Source: Cylindrodendrum hubeiense (taxonomy: Eukaryota > Ascomycota > Sordariomycetes > Hypocreales > Nectriaceae). Taken from it: a stretch of DNA of 58,825 nucleotides. The stretch covers positions 1-58,825 of the forward strand of contig JAANBB010000248.1 of the NCBI GenBank assembly GCA_014621425.1, in the 5' to 3' direction. Positions 10,302 to 21,957 of this stretch are shown piece by piece. How positions within the stretch are numbered: the first letter of the stretch is position 1; each line of letters opens with the position of its first letter. A program made the translations under genes and the position numbers. The notes under the pieces were generated by a model, which worked only from the letters and a program-made list of their open reading frames with translations, was not told where the DNA came from and did not search any database.

Positions 10302-11629
10302 ATGACCAGCCAGCCAGTCTCAGCGTTCGCCAAGGGCGTGTTCGTCCCCCCGGACAGCATCTTCGACGTGACGAGGCGATATGTCGGCGATGAGTTTGCA
10401 AACAAGGTCAATCTGGGCCAGGGAACCTACCGCGATGAGAATGGAAAGCCGTGGGTGTTGCCCTCGGTGCGGATGGCGAAGGACATAGTCCTCGACGCAG
10501 GGCACGAGTATCTGCCGATCGCGGGACTCCCGCAATTTCGCGACGCAGCTGTCCGGCTCGTTTTCCACGGCACAAAGGCTCTTGCAGAGAACAGGGTATG
10601 TTATCAATTGATCAGACCAAATTCGTATTATGCTAACGTCCCTGTAGGTGGCTTCTTGCCAATCCGTGTCGGGCACAGGCGCGCTGTTGCTCGCAGGACT
10701 TACAATGAAGAAGGCCGGGGTCAGTGTGAAAACCGTCTACATCACAGATCCCACCTGGTCAAATCACAACCTCCTGTTCAAGGACATTGGATATGAGGTC
10801 AAATCCCTTCCCTACTACAAAGACGGAAAGTTCGACTTCGAGAGCTACGTGGCCGCGCTGGAGGCTGCCAACGAGGAGTCTGCGCTGGTGATGCATGCGT
10901 GCGCGCACAACCCCACCGGCTGCGACCCGACTCACGATCAGTGGAAGAAGATCGCCGCGATAGTGCAGGCGAAGAACATTTTCCCCATCTTCGATTCCGC
11001 ATACCTGGGCTTCAATTCCGGCTCCGTCGACGAGGATGCATGGGCCATCAAGTATTTCGTCGAGGACCTGGGCCTCGAGGCCTGCGTGTGCATGTCCTTT
11101 GCCAAGAGCATGGGGCTGTACGGCGAGCGTACCGGACTTACGGCCATGGTTGCCAACTCTGCAGATACCGCTCGCACCGTCGGGTCTATCCTGGCGAACT
11201 CCCAGCGAGCGACCATTTCCAATCCTCCAGTGTACGGAGCCCGGATTGCTGCGACTGTTCTCAACACGCCGGAAATCGCCGAGCAGTGGAAGAAGGATTT
11301 GGTCACCATGTCGACGCGCATTTTGGCGATGCGCAAGAAGCTCTTCGACGAGCTCCAAAGCCTCAAGACGCCGGGGGACTGGTCTCACATCATCACCCAG
11401 TCGGGCATGTTTGGATTTATGGGCATCAGCCCAGCTCAGATCAGCTATCTCGAAAGTAAGTTTCCTCAAGTCTTGATATCCCAGAACGGCAAGCTAATTG
11501 TACGCGTCCGCAGCCAAGTACCATATTTACATGGCGGATACGTCCCGAATCTCAATTGCGGGGCTGAACGATGGCAATGTGAAGTACGTAGCAAAGGCGT
11601 TGGATGATGCTGTGCGCACAGTTGTTTGA
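10302..11629 (+). CDS. PLP-dependent aminotransferase, class I (aspartate/aromatic type)
   Basis: Three exons: 10302-10595, 10648-11455 and 11514-11629, 405 residues. Start taken at MTSQPVSAF after a CACA context. Fold type I signatures are present: GQGTYRDENG near the N-terminus, HNPTG (N186), FDSAYLGF (D214 and Y217 contacting the PLP ring), and MSFAKSMGLYGERTG with the Schiff-base lysine at K251. The AKSMGLYGER form is typical of aspartate aminotransferases. The C-terminal exon ends ISIAGLNDGNVKYVAKALDDA and carries the substrate-carboxylate arginine region (SRIS). It has no clear mitochondrial leader and is probably cytosolic. Aspartate aminotransferases can act on 4-hydroxyglutamate, which would feed the divergent aldolase; this is inference. 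Confidence 0.9.
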
Positions 11630-12326
11630 TAGGAAATGTAGCGTAATTAATCCATCCAATCGAATATTGCTTATATCAAATGAATGTTCTAATTGTTCCA
11701 TGTTGCTATCCCATGCGCGGAACCCGAATCAGGGCATGTCCTGTCTCGCAAGAGTGACGGAGTAGAGCCGAGAGACCCCTGGATTCCAGTCCAGACGGCC
11801 CCAGATCCCAACCAATTACATCGCCACCTCACACGATACCGACGCTAGCGCAACGCGCTACAGGCTTGATAAGCGGGAGGAGCTCCCTCCACCCATGTGG
11901 AGGTGGATAGGTGGAGGGGCACGCGTAGTATGTGGAGGGTGTGGTGGAGGATCGTGGTGGAGGAGGCGACGGGAGCAAATGCCGAGCATCTCTCTGCCCC
12001 CCGCAACAAGCTATCGAGATCGGCCTCCACCGGGCGGCTTTGCTCCTCCGGTGTAGGCGTCCCTCCGCTGCAGGCGGTCATGTAACATAAGAGGAGGGAG
12101 GAGCACCAGGATCAAGCTCCTCTCTGATTGAGACCTTCTGAATTGTGCCATCCGAGTTCGCGATTGAGACCCAGACGATACGCGGGGCAGCCTCAATATT
12201 ATAATCCCGTGCACCACCTGCCTTTCCTCGACGCAACCCATCATACAGCCTATCCGTCTCGCTCAATTTCCAATCTGGGCAAATTTACAAGCTCGACTTT
12301 ATTTACAGTCGCAAATCTAGATCACA
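11630..12326. promoter_or_regulatory. Promoter region of 5-oxoprolinase with several cluster motifs
   Basis: About 700 bp. Contains CTTGATAAGCGGGAGGAGCT, a GATA site abutting the palindrome GGGAGGAGCTCCCTCC (11875-11890). Further sites are a run of GTGGAGG repeats (11896-11970), GCTCCTCCGG (12042-12051), GGAGGAGCACC (12097-12107) and AGCTCCTCTC (12115-12124). CTATCGAGAT (12011-12020) recurs exactly before the MFS gene (20098). The 13-mer CGACGCTAGCGCA (11840-11852) matches 7411-7423. Confidence 0.55.
11875..11890. promoter_or_regulatory. Cluster palindrome copy (GGGAGGAGCTCCCTCC)
   Basis: 16-bp near-palindrome around GAGCTC, directly after a GATAAG site and about 440 bp before the oxoprolinase ATG. 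Confidence 0.5.
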
Positions 12327-15300
12327 ATGGGTTCTCTCCCTGAACGAACGCATGGGATCCGCATCGCCATTGACAGGGGCGGTACCTTTACTGACGTATG
12401 TCCACCCCACTTCCACCCATGAAGTAAGACCGCTCACATCTACCGCAGTGCGTCGCAACCGTTCCTAGTCGCGATGATATTTTAATCAAGCTTCTTTCCG
12501 TGGACCCCAATAACTATCCCGATGCGCCGGTGGAAGCGATTCGCAGGGTGCTGGAGCAGGCCACTGGCCGGTCCTACCCCAGGGGCGAAAAGATATCCCT
12601 GACGGGCGTTGGTACGTTATCATTTGTCGCACTAAAATCGTGAATTGGAAGCTAAAGTATTCAGAATCCATCCGAATGGGCACAACAGTAGCCACGAATG
12701 CGCTCCTCGAGCGAAAGGGTGAGCGCACCGTGTTTGTCGTCACCAAGGGGTTGAAGGTTAGTTGTTATGGCACCCGCTGCGCGACGGCGTCTAACCAACC
12801 CGACAGGACCTCCTCCATATTGGCAACCAGTCAAGACCAAAGCTATTTGACATGGCAATTAATAAGCCGGATACACTGTACTCCAAGGTCATCGAGGTCA
12901 CTGAACGAGTCACTCTAGAGGCCTGGACCGAGAGCAAGCAGCCTGCACCCATCGATATTGCCTCAGACTCCGCGTTGGTAGAGGGCGTTACTGGCGAAGT
13001 TGTCAGAATTCTCGAGCCCTTAGGTCAGTCGCATCTAAACCCTGCCACTAGTTCTAAACTAACGTGCCCAAGATCTCGAGTCAACCAAACAGTCTCTTCA
13101 GGCTGCCTACGACGAAGGATACCGATCTGTTGCCGTCTGTCTGATGCACAGCTTCACCTTCCGAGACCACGAATTAGCCGTCGGCAAGCTGGCCGAAGCC
13201 ATTGGATTCACCCATGTTTCATTAAGTGCCGAGCTTTCCCCCGTGGTCAAGATCGTCCCCCGAGGCAACTCATCCACGGCGGATGCGTACCTGACCCCGG
13301 AGATCAAGCGCTACATCGCCGGATTTGAGTCTGGTTTCGAGGATCTACGGACCAGCGGCTGCCGCTGCGAGTTTATGCAGAGCGATGGTGGCCTTGTCGA
13401 GTTTTCTGGCCTGTCTGGACTGCGATCTATCCTCTCGGGACCTGCCGGTGGTGTCGTTGGATATGCCAGAACATGCTACGACGAGAAGGATGGAACCCCA
13501 GTCATCGGCTTTGACATGGGCGGCACAAGTACGGATGTTTCAAGGTACGTTGCATCATGAACATCACAAAATTCGCCTTCTAACTTGGTATTTAGATACA
13601 CCGGAGAGTTGGAGCAGGTCTTTGAGACCACTACCGCCGGCGTTATCGTTCAGAGCCCCCAATTAGACATCAACACCGTTGCTGCGGGTGGCGGAAGTAT
13701 CCTCACATGGCAGAGTGGCATGTTCAAGGTCGGGCCAGAAAGCGCTTCTGCGAACCCAGGACCTGCATGCTACCGAAAAGGCGGCCCCTTGACCGTCACC
13801 GATGCCAACCTTATCCTCGGACGACTACGTCCCGAGTACTTCCCCCAGATATTCGGTCCCAACGAGGACCTCCCACTTGATATCGATGCTAGCCGCAGTC
13901 TGTTTGAGAGCCTTACCGCTGAGATTAACAAGGAGGTCGCTGAGAAGCTCTCTGTGGAGGAAGTGGCCATTGGGTATGTTATCCGTACGCCTACATCGGT
14001 TGCACCTACTAACTGCTCTTCAGATTCCTCGACGTTGCCAACGAATCCATGTGCCGACCCATTCGCACCCTTACCGAAGCCAAAGGATTTGATGCTGGCC
14101 TGCACAACCTCGCATCATTTGGTGGTGCCGGAGGACAGCACGCATGTGATATTTCCACCGCACTGGGCATCTCACGCATCCTCATCCACAAATACTCGTC
14201 CGTTCTCTCAGCGCACGGCATGGCCCTTGCCGATGTCGTCCAGGAGGAACGCAGCCCATCTGCAGCCACTTATTCCTCCGAGAACTTTGCCTTATTCGCC
14301 TCTGAGCTGGATAAGCTTGAGGATACCGCCATCGAGGCATTGTTGGCCCAGCGGATTCCCAAGTCGCGCATCGTGTCAGAGAGATATCTCAACATGCGCT
14401 TCCACGGCAGCGACACTGCTCTGATGATCCAGGATAAGCCTGGCAGCGGAGGATATCTGGCCGCATTCGAAAAGGCCCACCAGAGCCAGTTCGGTTTCTT
14501 GCCAACTGGACGCGACGTTATTGTGGACGATTGCCGAGTGCGATCAATCGGCCAGAGCCCCAACGATCCTATCCCGTCGTGGCCTACCGAGCTGGCATCT
14601 TCTGAGGCCATTTGGACCACCAAGGCGCGCATGTCCAAGGACGTCTACTTCAAGGGCTTGGGATGGGGCAAGACGCCTGTGTACGTCTTGGGCGAGCTGA
14701 GCCCCCATTCGAAGATCCGCGGCCCTGCCTTGGTCATCGACGATAAGCAGACGATTGTCATCGTGCCAGAGGCCACTGCCACTATCCTCTCGAACACGGT
14801 CGTCATCGACGTGCATGTTGGCACCAAGGCGACTCTGTCTTCAAAGCAGGCCAATCCTATCCAGCTGTCCATCTTCGGGCATCGGTTCATGGGAGTGGCA
14901 GAGCAGATGGGCCGAGCCCTCCAGAAGACCAGTGTCAGCACCAACATCAAGGAGCGCCTGGACTTCTCCTGCACCGTGTTTTCTCCGGATGGTGGACTTG
15001 TGGCAAATGCGCCCCACGTTCCCGCTATGGTAAGTTCGACTAGTTATGATGTTCACGATGACAGACGCTAACTATTTGACAGATTGGTAGCATGGCCTTT
15101 GCCGTGAAGTGGCAGATCCAGCACTGGGGAGACAGGCTCAACCCTGGCGATGTTATCCTTTCCAATGCCCCTGGTAAGTTTTCCTCAAATCTAGAAGTGA
15201 AACTATCATAGCTAATGCATCATCTCTAGATTGTGGCGGTACTCACTTGCCCGATCTCACAGTTATTACGCCTGTGTTCAACACCGAGGGCACCAAGATC

Positions 15301-16797
15301 ATCTTCTGGACAGCATCCCGAGGTCACCACGCAGATGTAAGCTTTTACCTCACAGGATTTAACGAATGATAAATACTGACCCATTGCAGATTGGTGGTAT
15401 TCTTCCTGGCTCAATGCCCCCGAACTCCAAGGAGTTGTGGGAGGAAGGAGCCGTCATCAAGGCCTTCAAAGTAATTGAGGGCGGAGAGTTCAAGGAGAAG
15501 GAGCTGACCGAGCTGCTCATGGCTCCTGCCAAGTCACCAGGCTGCCAGGGAACTCGCTGTCTGAAGGATAACATCTCGGACATCAAGGCCCAAGCTGCTG
15601 CGAACCACCGTGGCAGTCAGTTGATTCATGGTCTCATCGAGGACTATGGCCTCGAGGTTGTGCAGTTCTACAGTAAGTTCTACAGTCGAAATTTGAGATT
15701 AGAAGCTAACTCGAAGCAGTGGAGGAAATCCAAGGCGCAGCTGAGCGAGCCGTGAGGGACATGCTCAGGACCATCTACAAGTCTACAGATGGCAAGCCTT
15801 TAGAGGCAGTCGACTGCATGGACGATGGTACTCCCATCCAGCTCCGAGTTAGTATCGATGAGGCTTCTGGAGGCGCGATCTTTGACTTCGAGGGCACTGG
15901 ACCCGAAGCTTATGGTAAGATTCCTGGTCATACATATGCCCATCACGATCAACATGCTAACACGTCCCAGGCAACTGGAACGCACCGATCGCAATTTGCC
16001 ATTCGGCAATCATCTTTGCCCTCCGGTGCATGGTCAGCATGGATATTCCTCTGAACCAGGGTGCTATCCGACCTATCGACATCCGCATTCCCGAGGCGTC
16101 GCTACTCCAACCTTCAGAAGACGCCGCGGTTTGCGCCGGCAATGTGTTGACATCGCAGCGTGTCGTGGATGTCATCTTCAAGGCGTTCAAGGCCGTGGCT
16201 GCCAGCCAAGGATGCATGAACAACCTGACTTTCGGTACCGACGACGAGGAGAACGGCTTTGGATACTACGAGACCATCTGCGGCGGTTCCGGAGGTGGCC
16301 CAACTTGGGACGGAACCAGCGGTGTGCACACAAACATGACAAACACCCGAATTACAGATCCCGAGGTCTTGGAGCGCAGATACCCTGTTATTCTCAGGAA
16401 GTTCTGTCTTCGAGAAGGCAGCGGCGGTGCGGGTGCCCACCCCGGAGGCGACGGTATCATCCGCGAGCTGGAGTTCTGCATTCCCACCAAGGTGTCTATT
16501 CTCAGCGAACGACGCACATACGCTCCCTATGGTCTCGAAGGCGGCGAGGAGGGCGGCAAGGGCCAGAACCTTTGGGTGAAGAAGAGCGGAAGAGTGATTA
16601 ACCTGGGCGGCAAGAACACCGCCATGATGGCTTCTGGCGACCGCATCGTCATCAAGTCTCCCGGTGGCGGTGGATGGGGTTCTGTAGATGGTTCAACTAC
16701 AGTTAGCACGAATAATGTGGCCGGAACGAAGCACAAGTTCGTGGGAGTTGCGAACGGAACAGTAGACATGATTCAGTCAATGGGCGAATCGGCTTGA
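12327..16797 (+). CDS. 5-oxoprolinase / hydantoinase (HyuA-HyuB fusion), ATP-dependent
   Basis: Twelve exons: 12327-12395, 12449-12611, 12665-12756, 12807-13023, 13073-13544, 13596-13973, 14024-15029, 15083-15173, 15230-15336, 15390-15672, 15720-15914 and 15971-16797. They sum to 3900 nt with phase preserved throughout, 1299 residues, the normal size of eukaryotic 5-oxoprolinases. Domains in order: HydA N-terminal ([12 protein letters not shown] phosphate-binding strand; [17 protein letters not shown]), hydantoinase A ([38 protein letters not shown]), hydantoinase B ([49 protein letters not shown]). The family opens a lactam or imide ring (5-oxo-L-proline to glutamate, or hydantoins) at the cost of ATP. 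Cytosolic. It lies between the aminotransferase and the Fe(II) oxygenase, so a substituted pyroglutamate is an attractive but unproven substrate. Confidence 0.93.
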
Positions 16798-17771
16798 GGT
16801 TTGGCTGCGGGTTTAGCATAATTGTTTCATTATACATGATAGAGCAAAATACTTATGATCAACTACTTTCTGCATATTTCTCAGTCATTGCAGAAATATC
16901 CCGTTGGATGTGAGCTGCACTCAGGGTTAAGTGACAGGGAACATGTTGCCGGGTCGACTCAGGGAGCACCAACAGATCTATACGGGGCATCCAATTACGG
17001 GAGAAGCTAGCTGCTTCTGTCCTTGCCCGATCCATCACCCCGCAGATCGCTGAAGAGGCCATGTGATGCTTGTGCAGCGTCGCTACGGGCCCCATGCATC
17101 TCCACAACTGCCGACATCTCCACTGGCGCCCGTCGAGATCAGACGGGCCCAGGACATACCCCACAGAGTTCCCAGCGACCTGCGTGAACTCTTAGCCTAG
17201 TGTTATCATGCTTTTAGTATTATCGCCTAAATATAGGGCTCGGCTTTAGTGTACAGGAGATGCAATCTGCATTTTGCAATCCGAGTATCAACAGATATAT
17301 TCATACGGCTGCGATGTTCCATATGAGCTCCCTTTGGGCAGGCTGATGTATCACATTACTGAGTCAGAAATGCATCTCTCGGCGTCCTCGTGATGTTGTG
17401 TTGCGGTTTTGCTTTTCCGGTGGTTGAAAGGAGCACAGCGAGAGGAGCTCCGGTTTTGGTCTGGTGGGAGGAGCTCCACGATTATCACCGTTTTGGGTGG
17501 CGTCCATGCTCCTCCCGCCGTCTTGTGCCCATCATCGGCGCTGGAGAGGCATCTCGCTCCGCCGACAGGGCCTCTCCTCCGCTCTAAATCCGCTGCTTCA
17601 TCAGTAAACACTGCGAAATCGGTCTCGATTCAGACATATAACTATCATTATCGCCAGTGTCATTCCCACCATCAAACAAGCAACTCGCTCACAACGAGAA
17701 ACACTAATCAACCACTCCATCCGACTGAAAAGTCCATTTCCCGTATCCAAACCCCTCATCTTCCATTCATC
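16798..17771. promoter_or_regulatory. Intergenic region with oxygenase promoter
   Basis: 974 bp. The left 400 bp show nothing I recognise. The right part carries a dense cluster of palindrome-type sites: AAGGAGCAC (17428-17436), GAGGAGCTCCGG (17442-17453), GTGGGAGGAGCTCCACG (17464-17480) and ATGCTCCTCCC (17507-17516). A GATTATC (GATA complement) at 17480-17486 touches the best copy. Confidence 0.5.
17464..17480. promoter_or_regulatory. Cluster palindrome copy (GTGGGAGGAGCTCCACG)
   Basis: GGAGCTCC core flanked symmetrically by GTG/CAC-type arms. About 290 bp before the oxygenase ATG, with a second copy 11 bp upstream. Confidence 0.5.
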
Positions 17772-19101
17772 ATGTCCGTCAGTCTCTCTCAGCTCCCGGA
17801 GTACACTCCTCCCACCCCTACCAAGGAGGACTGTAAGTATTATCCCCGATCGTACGTAATAACTACAACTCACCCAACGCCTCCCAGTGGACTACGTGGA
17901 TCTAGTCAACCTTGACCTTTCCAAATTCGATGATCCTGCTGGCCGAAAAGAGCTTGCCAAGCAAATGTTCGAGGCCGCCACGGGATACGGTTTCCTCACG
18001 CTCTCCAACCATGGCATCTCTGACGAGACGTACATGCGCCAAATGAAGATCGCCAACGGCGTCATGACCATGTCACCAGACGACAAGGAGCCTTACGAAG
18101 GTAATTCAGCCGCAATTCTCCCAATTACCGCTGCTAACTCCTCTTCAGTCACCCCCGAGGAAGATGCTCGCGGCCTGTATGTTGGCTTCAAGCCCGCCGG
18201 ACCTCTCGGACACAAGGGAGGTTTCCCCAAGCAACTCGACCACTACAACATTCTTGTCCACGACCCCAAGAACCGCCCGCATCCCGATATCCTGCAACCC
18301 TACATGCCCGAGACCAACGAGGTCATGCACTTTATCCGAACCAACATTCTCATCAAGTTGCTCAAGCTTGTGGCCATGATCCTCGAAGTCCCGGAGGAGG
18401 CTGTGCTCGCCACACATGCGCCCGGCGGCTCCAAGACCGAATATATCCGCTACGTTAGTTCCATAAAATGCGGCCGCTCGCAGTTTCCAGTGACTAATTT
18501 CCTGCTGTAGATGATGTGTGAGCCCCGCTCAAAGGAGGAGAGTGAGAAGTACCGTGACATCTTCCTGTCCGGACACACCGACTGGGGTACCTTCACTCTG
18601 CTCTTCTCTCAGCCTATTGCCGCTCTCCAAGTGCTTTGCCATCACACTGGCAAGTACCGATGGGTCAAGCACCAGCCCCACGGCATTGTGGTCAACTTTG
18701 GTGAGGCCCTCGAGCGCCTGACCGGTGGTCTTTTCAAGGCTACCATCCACCGTGTGGTGCAGCCCCCTGTGGACCAGCGACACCTCCGTCGTATCGGTGT
18801 CATCTACTTTGTGCGACCCGCAGACGAGCGCGAGCTGGTGCCGATTGAAAACTCGCCGCTCCTCGAGCGCATGGGAGCCAACACACCCATGGACGATAGA
18901 ATCTTCTGCATGGCGGACTACCTAGACGCGAGGAAGCATGGCTGGAAGCGATTCGAGTTTGATCTGGACAAGCCCAGAGACGAGTCGAAGCACGCCGATT
19001 TCTTTGCTGGCGAGTATATCGACCCCGAGGGGCACAACAGTCTGGGCAAGTTTGATCACGTCCCTAGGGAGAAGTACACGATCCCCACTGTTCAAACCTG
19101 A
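17772..19101 (+). CDS. 2-oxoglutarate/Fe(II)-dependent oxygenase, isopenicillin N synthase-like
   Basis: Four exons: 17772-17832, 17888-18100, 18149-18453 and 18511-19101, 389 residues. The DIOX_N-type N-terminal region reads YGFLTLSNHGISDE. The jelly-roll core supplies the iron triad H215 and D217 (GHTDWGTFT) and H273 (KATIHRVVQPP). The usual R-x-S motif that binds the 2-oxoglutarate carboxylate reads R287-I-G289, so the serine is replaced by glycine; related fungal proteins may share this, but it leaves the co-substrate open. Such enzymes hydroxylate, desaturate or cyclise small molecules in the cytosol. Position between oxoprolinase and permease, and two strong palindromes upstream, suggest it acts on the imported compound. 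The substrate is unknown. Confidence 0.9.
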
Positions 19102-19837
19102 TTTCTGTCTTTGAACTGCGTAAAATATGGGGCGGATGAATATTCCGACTTGCGAAGCGATAGCTGTATCTAGAGGTTTATGTGGAGGAACAACACTCCT
19201 TGATGTATGAAATACAATCATTACTGAATTAAGAACCTGTGCCAATTATTCCCTCGTGCATCCACGCCCTATTCACCGCCTGTTCCTAGAATGTTAAACC
19301 GTGCATTGGATATTGTGAGCTTTTTCTTCATCCACCTGGCGACGCATGCGAAGGTCCCTGCATTGCCGCCGATGCTACCCTGCGGCCTCCAGTTTTGTAC
19401 CCTCCATTTCATGAGTCGCGACTCGTATCTCACGCCATCTTCGTTGCAGCCTTCGGGACGATTCACCGAGGGAGCATGTTATCAAAACCGAACCAACCAC
19501 TGGTGGCCCTTGTCAGCAGCAATATCGAGTTTGATAGCTTTCTCGGTGAGCACCCTCTCAACCTGACACTGTAGGCTCAAGCTATCCCCGGTCATTGATT
19601 AGCGCTGATTCGCCGCTGTGGCGAGTAGGTTCGGCTAAGTCACCGAAGCCACGCAGCTTATCTTCCCCACCGCTATCTCTCGTATGAGTCGCTGCTAGCA
19701 GAGGGAAACACGCGCAGATAGGCGGCGGGAGGGAGAGTTCGACTGCTGAGACGTGGTGTGATACTAAACATGGCTATCTCCCGTTCCCTGATTCCCAGCC
19801 CAGATAGTCCCGAACTCTCGCTGTACCGTGCACTGAC

Positions 19838-19857
19838 CTGGGAGGAGCGCCTCCCAG
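19838..19857. promoter_or_regulatory. Cluster palindrome, best copy (CTGGGAGGAGCGCCTCCCAG)
   Basis: 20-bp palindrome with perfect 8-bp arms (CTGGGAGG / CCTCCCAG) around an AGCG centre. About 440 bp before the permease ATG. Confidence 0.6.
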
Positions 19858-20050
19858 ATACAACCACCGCCAAGGACGTCTCTCGACTGTACAGGCGGCT
19901 TTATCAGCCGATCTACTGGAGCAGGGACCCTCTTTTGGCCCGTTCTGCATGCCCCGCGTAGCATTGCCCCGGATTCAACCTCCATTGCAGGCGGTGCTAA
20001 CGGCTCGGATCACGTCCCCCGACATTGTCTGGGGTGAAGTACCAAGGAGT

Positions 20051-20070
20051 CGGAGAGGAGCGCCTCCAGC
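20051..20070. promoter_or_regulatory. Cluster palindrome copy (CGGAGAGGAGCGCCTCCAGC)
   Basis: Shares the 12-mer GAGGAGCGCCTC with the copy at 19838. About 230 bp before the permease ATG. Confidence 0.55.
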
Positions 20071-20299
20071 TGTGACGTGGTCTGGAATCCATTATCCCTA
20101 TCGAGATTGAGAATAACCCATGTTCCTTACTCTCTCGGGTCACATAGGAGCATCCGGAACTCGCAGCTACACCGCGTTGATGCAGTTATAAGTACGCAGG
20201 CCCGAGGACACGAAAACGAGAATATCACAACAGCACTCGACATTCAATCGACATTGACCATCACTCACATAGTCAACAGGTCATTTGGACGCCGACAAG

Positions 20300-21957
20300 A
20301 TGTTTGAAAGGGCCCGCGAGTACTTCTGGGGCAACCCTAGGTCCGCGCTGGAGAAGAAGCTGGTGTTCAAGCTTGATGTCTTCATTCTGACATTTTGCTG
20401 TCTGGCATACTTCATGTAAGCATCGGAGAATAATCTGGAATATTCCTAGCTGACTTTCTAGGAACTATCTTGATCGATCCAACATTACGCAGGCCTATGT
20501 CTCGGGAATGAAGGAAGACCTCAACTTCAAGGGAGCTGAGCTCACTGTGATCAACACAGTCTACCAGACTGGATACATGATGTAAGTTGGCTTGCATTTG
20601 CCTAGTTGACGAGAGCCATGGTCCACTAACGCCCATGCAGTGGAATTATCCCTAACAACCTGCTGCTCACCCGCTTCCGACCAAGAATCTTCTTCCCGTT
20701 GATGATTGTCATTTGGGCTGCCTTCACCATGTGCACGGCTCTTGCCAAACGCCCGCAGGACATCATGGTCATCCGCTTCTTCCAGGGATATGCCGAGTCT
20801 TGTGTGTTTGCCGGTACTCACTTCTTGCTTGGATCGTGGTACACGGAAGAGGAGCTGGGCAAGCGCAGTGGTATCTTCACGGGCTCCGGCCTGGCCGGCG
20901 GCATGTTTGGTGGATTTCTCCAGTCGGGAATTCACAAGTCGATGGACGGACTGCACGGTCTGCCCGGTTGGCGATGGCTGTTCATTGTGAGTTGATCCAG
21001 TCTCATCTGATCTGTCGCGTTCTGCTGCTAACTATTTCCAGATTGACGGCATCATCACGCTCCCTGTCGCTGTTTACGGGTATATGCTTTTCCCCGACAC
21101 CCCGGCCACGACCACGGCGCCCTACCTATCCGCTGAGGAAAAGGCCCTGGCGATTGCCCGCGTGCCCATCTCGGAGGATCCCCCGGTTGTGAACAAGGCA
21201 TTCGTCAAGACCATCTTCAACTCATGGTACTTCTATTCATTCGCCGTTCTGTGGATTCTCGGCAACTGCTCCGAGGCATTCAGCTCCCAGTCCCTCCTCA
21301 ACCTGTACATGCAGGCCCACCCCACCATTACGTACACGGTGTACCAGCTGAACAACTACCCGACGGGAGTTCAAGCGGTCGGCATTATGTCGACGTTCCT
21401 GTGGGCTTGCTACACTGATATCTATGGAAGGCGATGGATTACGGGATACTACAATGCCGTCGTCGGAATCGTCACATCGGTCATTATTCTCGTCCCCAGC
21501 ACTACCACCGCCGGTCATTTCGGAGCCTACTACTGGGCGGGCTCCATCTACTGCTGCCAGGCGACCTTCTTTGCATGGGCAAACGACACGCTCCGCAGCA
21601 AGCCCCCTGCCATGAGAGCCGTGGTCATTGGCGCCATGAACTTTTCAGGAAACTTCTTCCAGGCTTGGTGGCCCCTGATCTTCTACCGTGCTGATGCGGC
21701 GCCAAAGTTCACTGTTAGTACCACCCTTCGCTTAGTTCCCCGCTTTGCGATTCAGTTCCAGCTAACTCGTCTAATAGCGCGGCATGTGCTGCATGATTGC
21801 CATTTGCAGCTTGCTCGCCATCTGGGTTACCGTTATGGTCTGGTACGAGAGGCGTGACAAGAAGGAGCAGGCCATACTCGAAGGACAGGCCATTGTTGAG
21901 GCTGCTGACGCGAAGACTGCGGATGTCGAGACGATGGATGTCGACAAGAAGGTCTAG
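20300..21957 (+). CDS. MFS permease, anion:cation symporter group (allantoate/Dal5-like)
   Basis: Five exons: 20300-20415, 20462-20581, 20641-20986, 21042-21713 and 21778-21957, 477 residues. The layout is that of the ACS family: charged N-terminus (EKKLVFKLDVFIL), first helix then NYLDRSNITQAYVSGM, the NTVYQTGYMIGIIPNNLLL pair, RFFQGYAESCVFAGTHFLLGSWYTEEELGKRSG (MFS signature region), and a long central loop beginning PDTPATTTAPYLSAEEKALA. The second half includes TDIYGRRWITGYYN and the NFSGNFFQAWWPLIFY helix, with a charged C-terminal tail (YERRDKKEQ). About 12 membrane helices are expected. Relatives import allantoate, ureidosuccinate, nicotinate, pantothenate or similar organic acids across the plasma membrane. 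It is the likely uptake system of the cluster. Confidence 0.92.

Larger units (their letters stand above)
19102..20299. promoter_or_regulatory. Intergenic region with permease promoter
   Basis: About 1.2 kb. The first 700 bp hold only short open frames without support. Two strong palindromes follow at 19838-19857 and 20051-20070. CTATCGAGAT (20098-20107) is shared with the oxoprolinase promoter, and TTATAAGTA (about 20187) is a likely TATA box 110 bp before the ATG. Confidence 0.5.

Noticed and set aside
12486..17164. Long antisense open frames over the oxoprolinase
   Set aside because: Third-position GC bias of a real gene gives such shadows; none has its own motifs.
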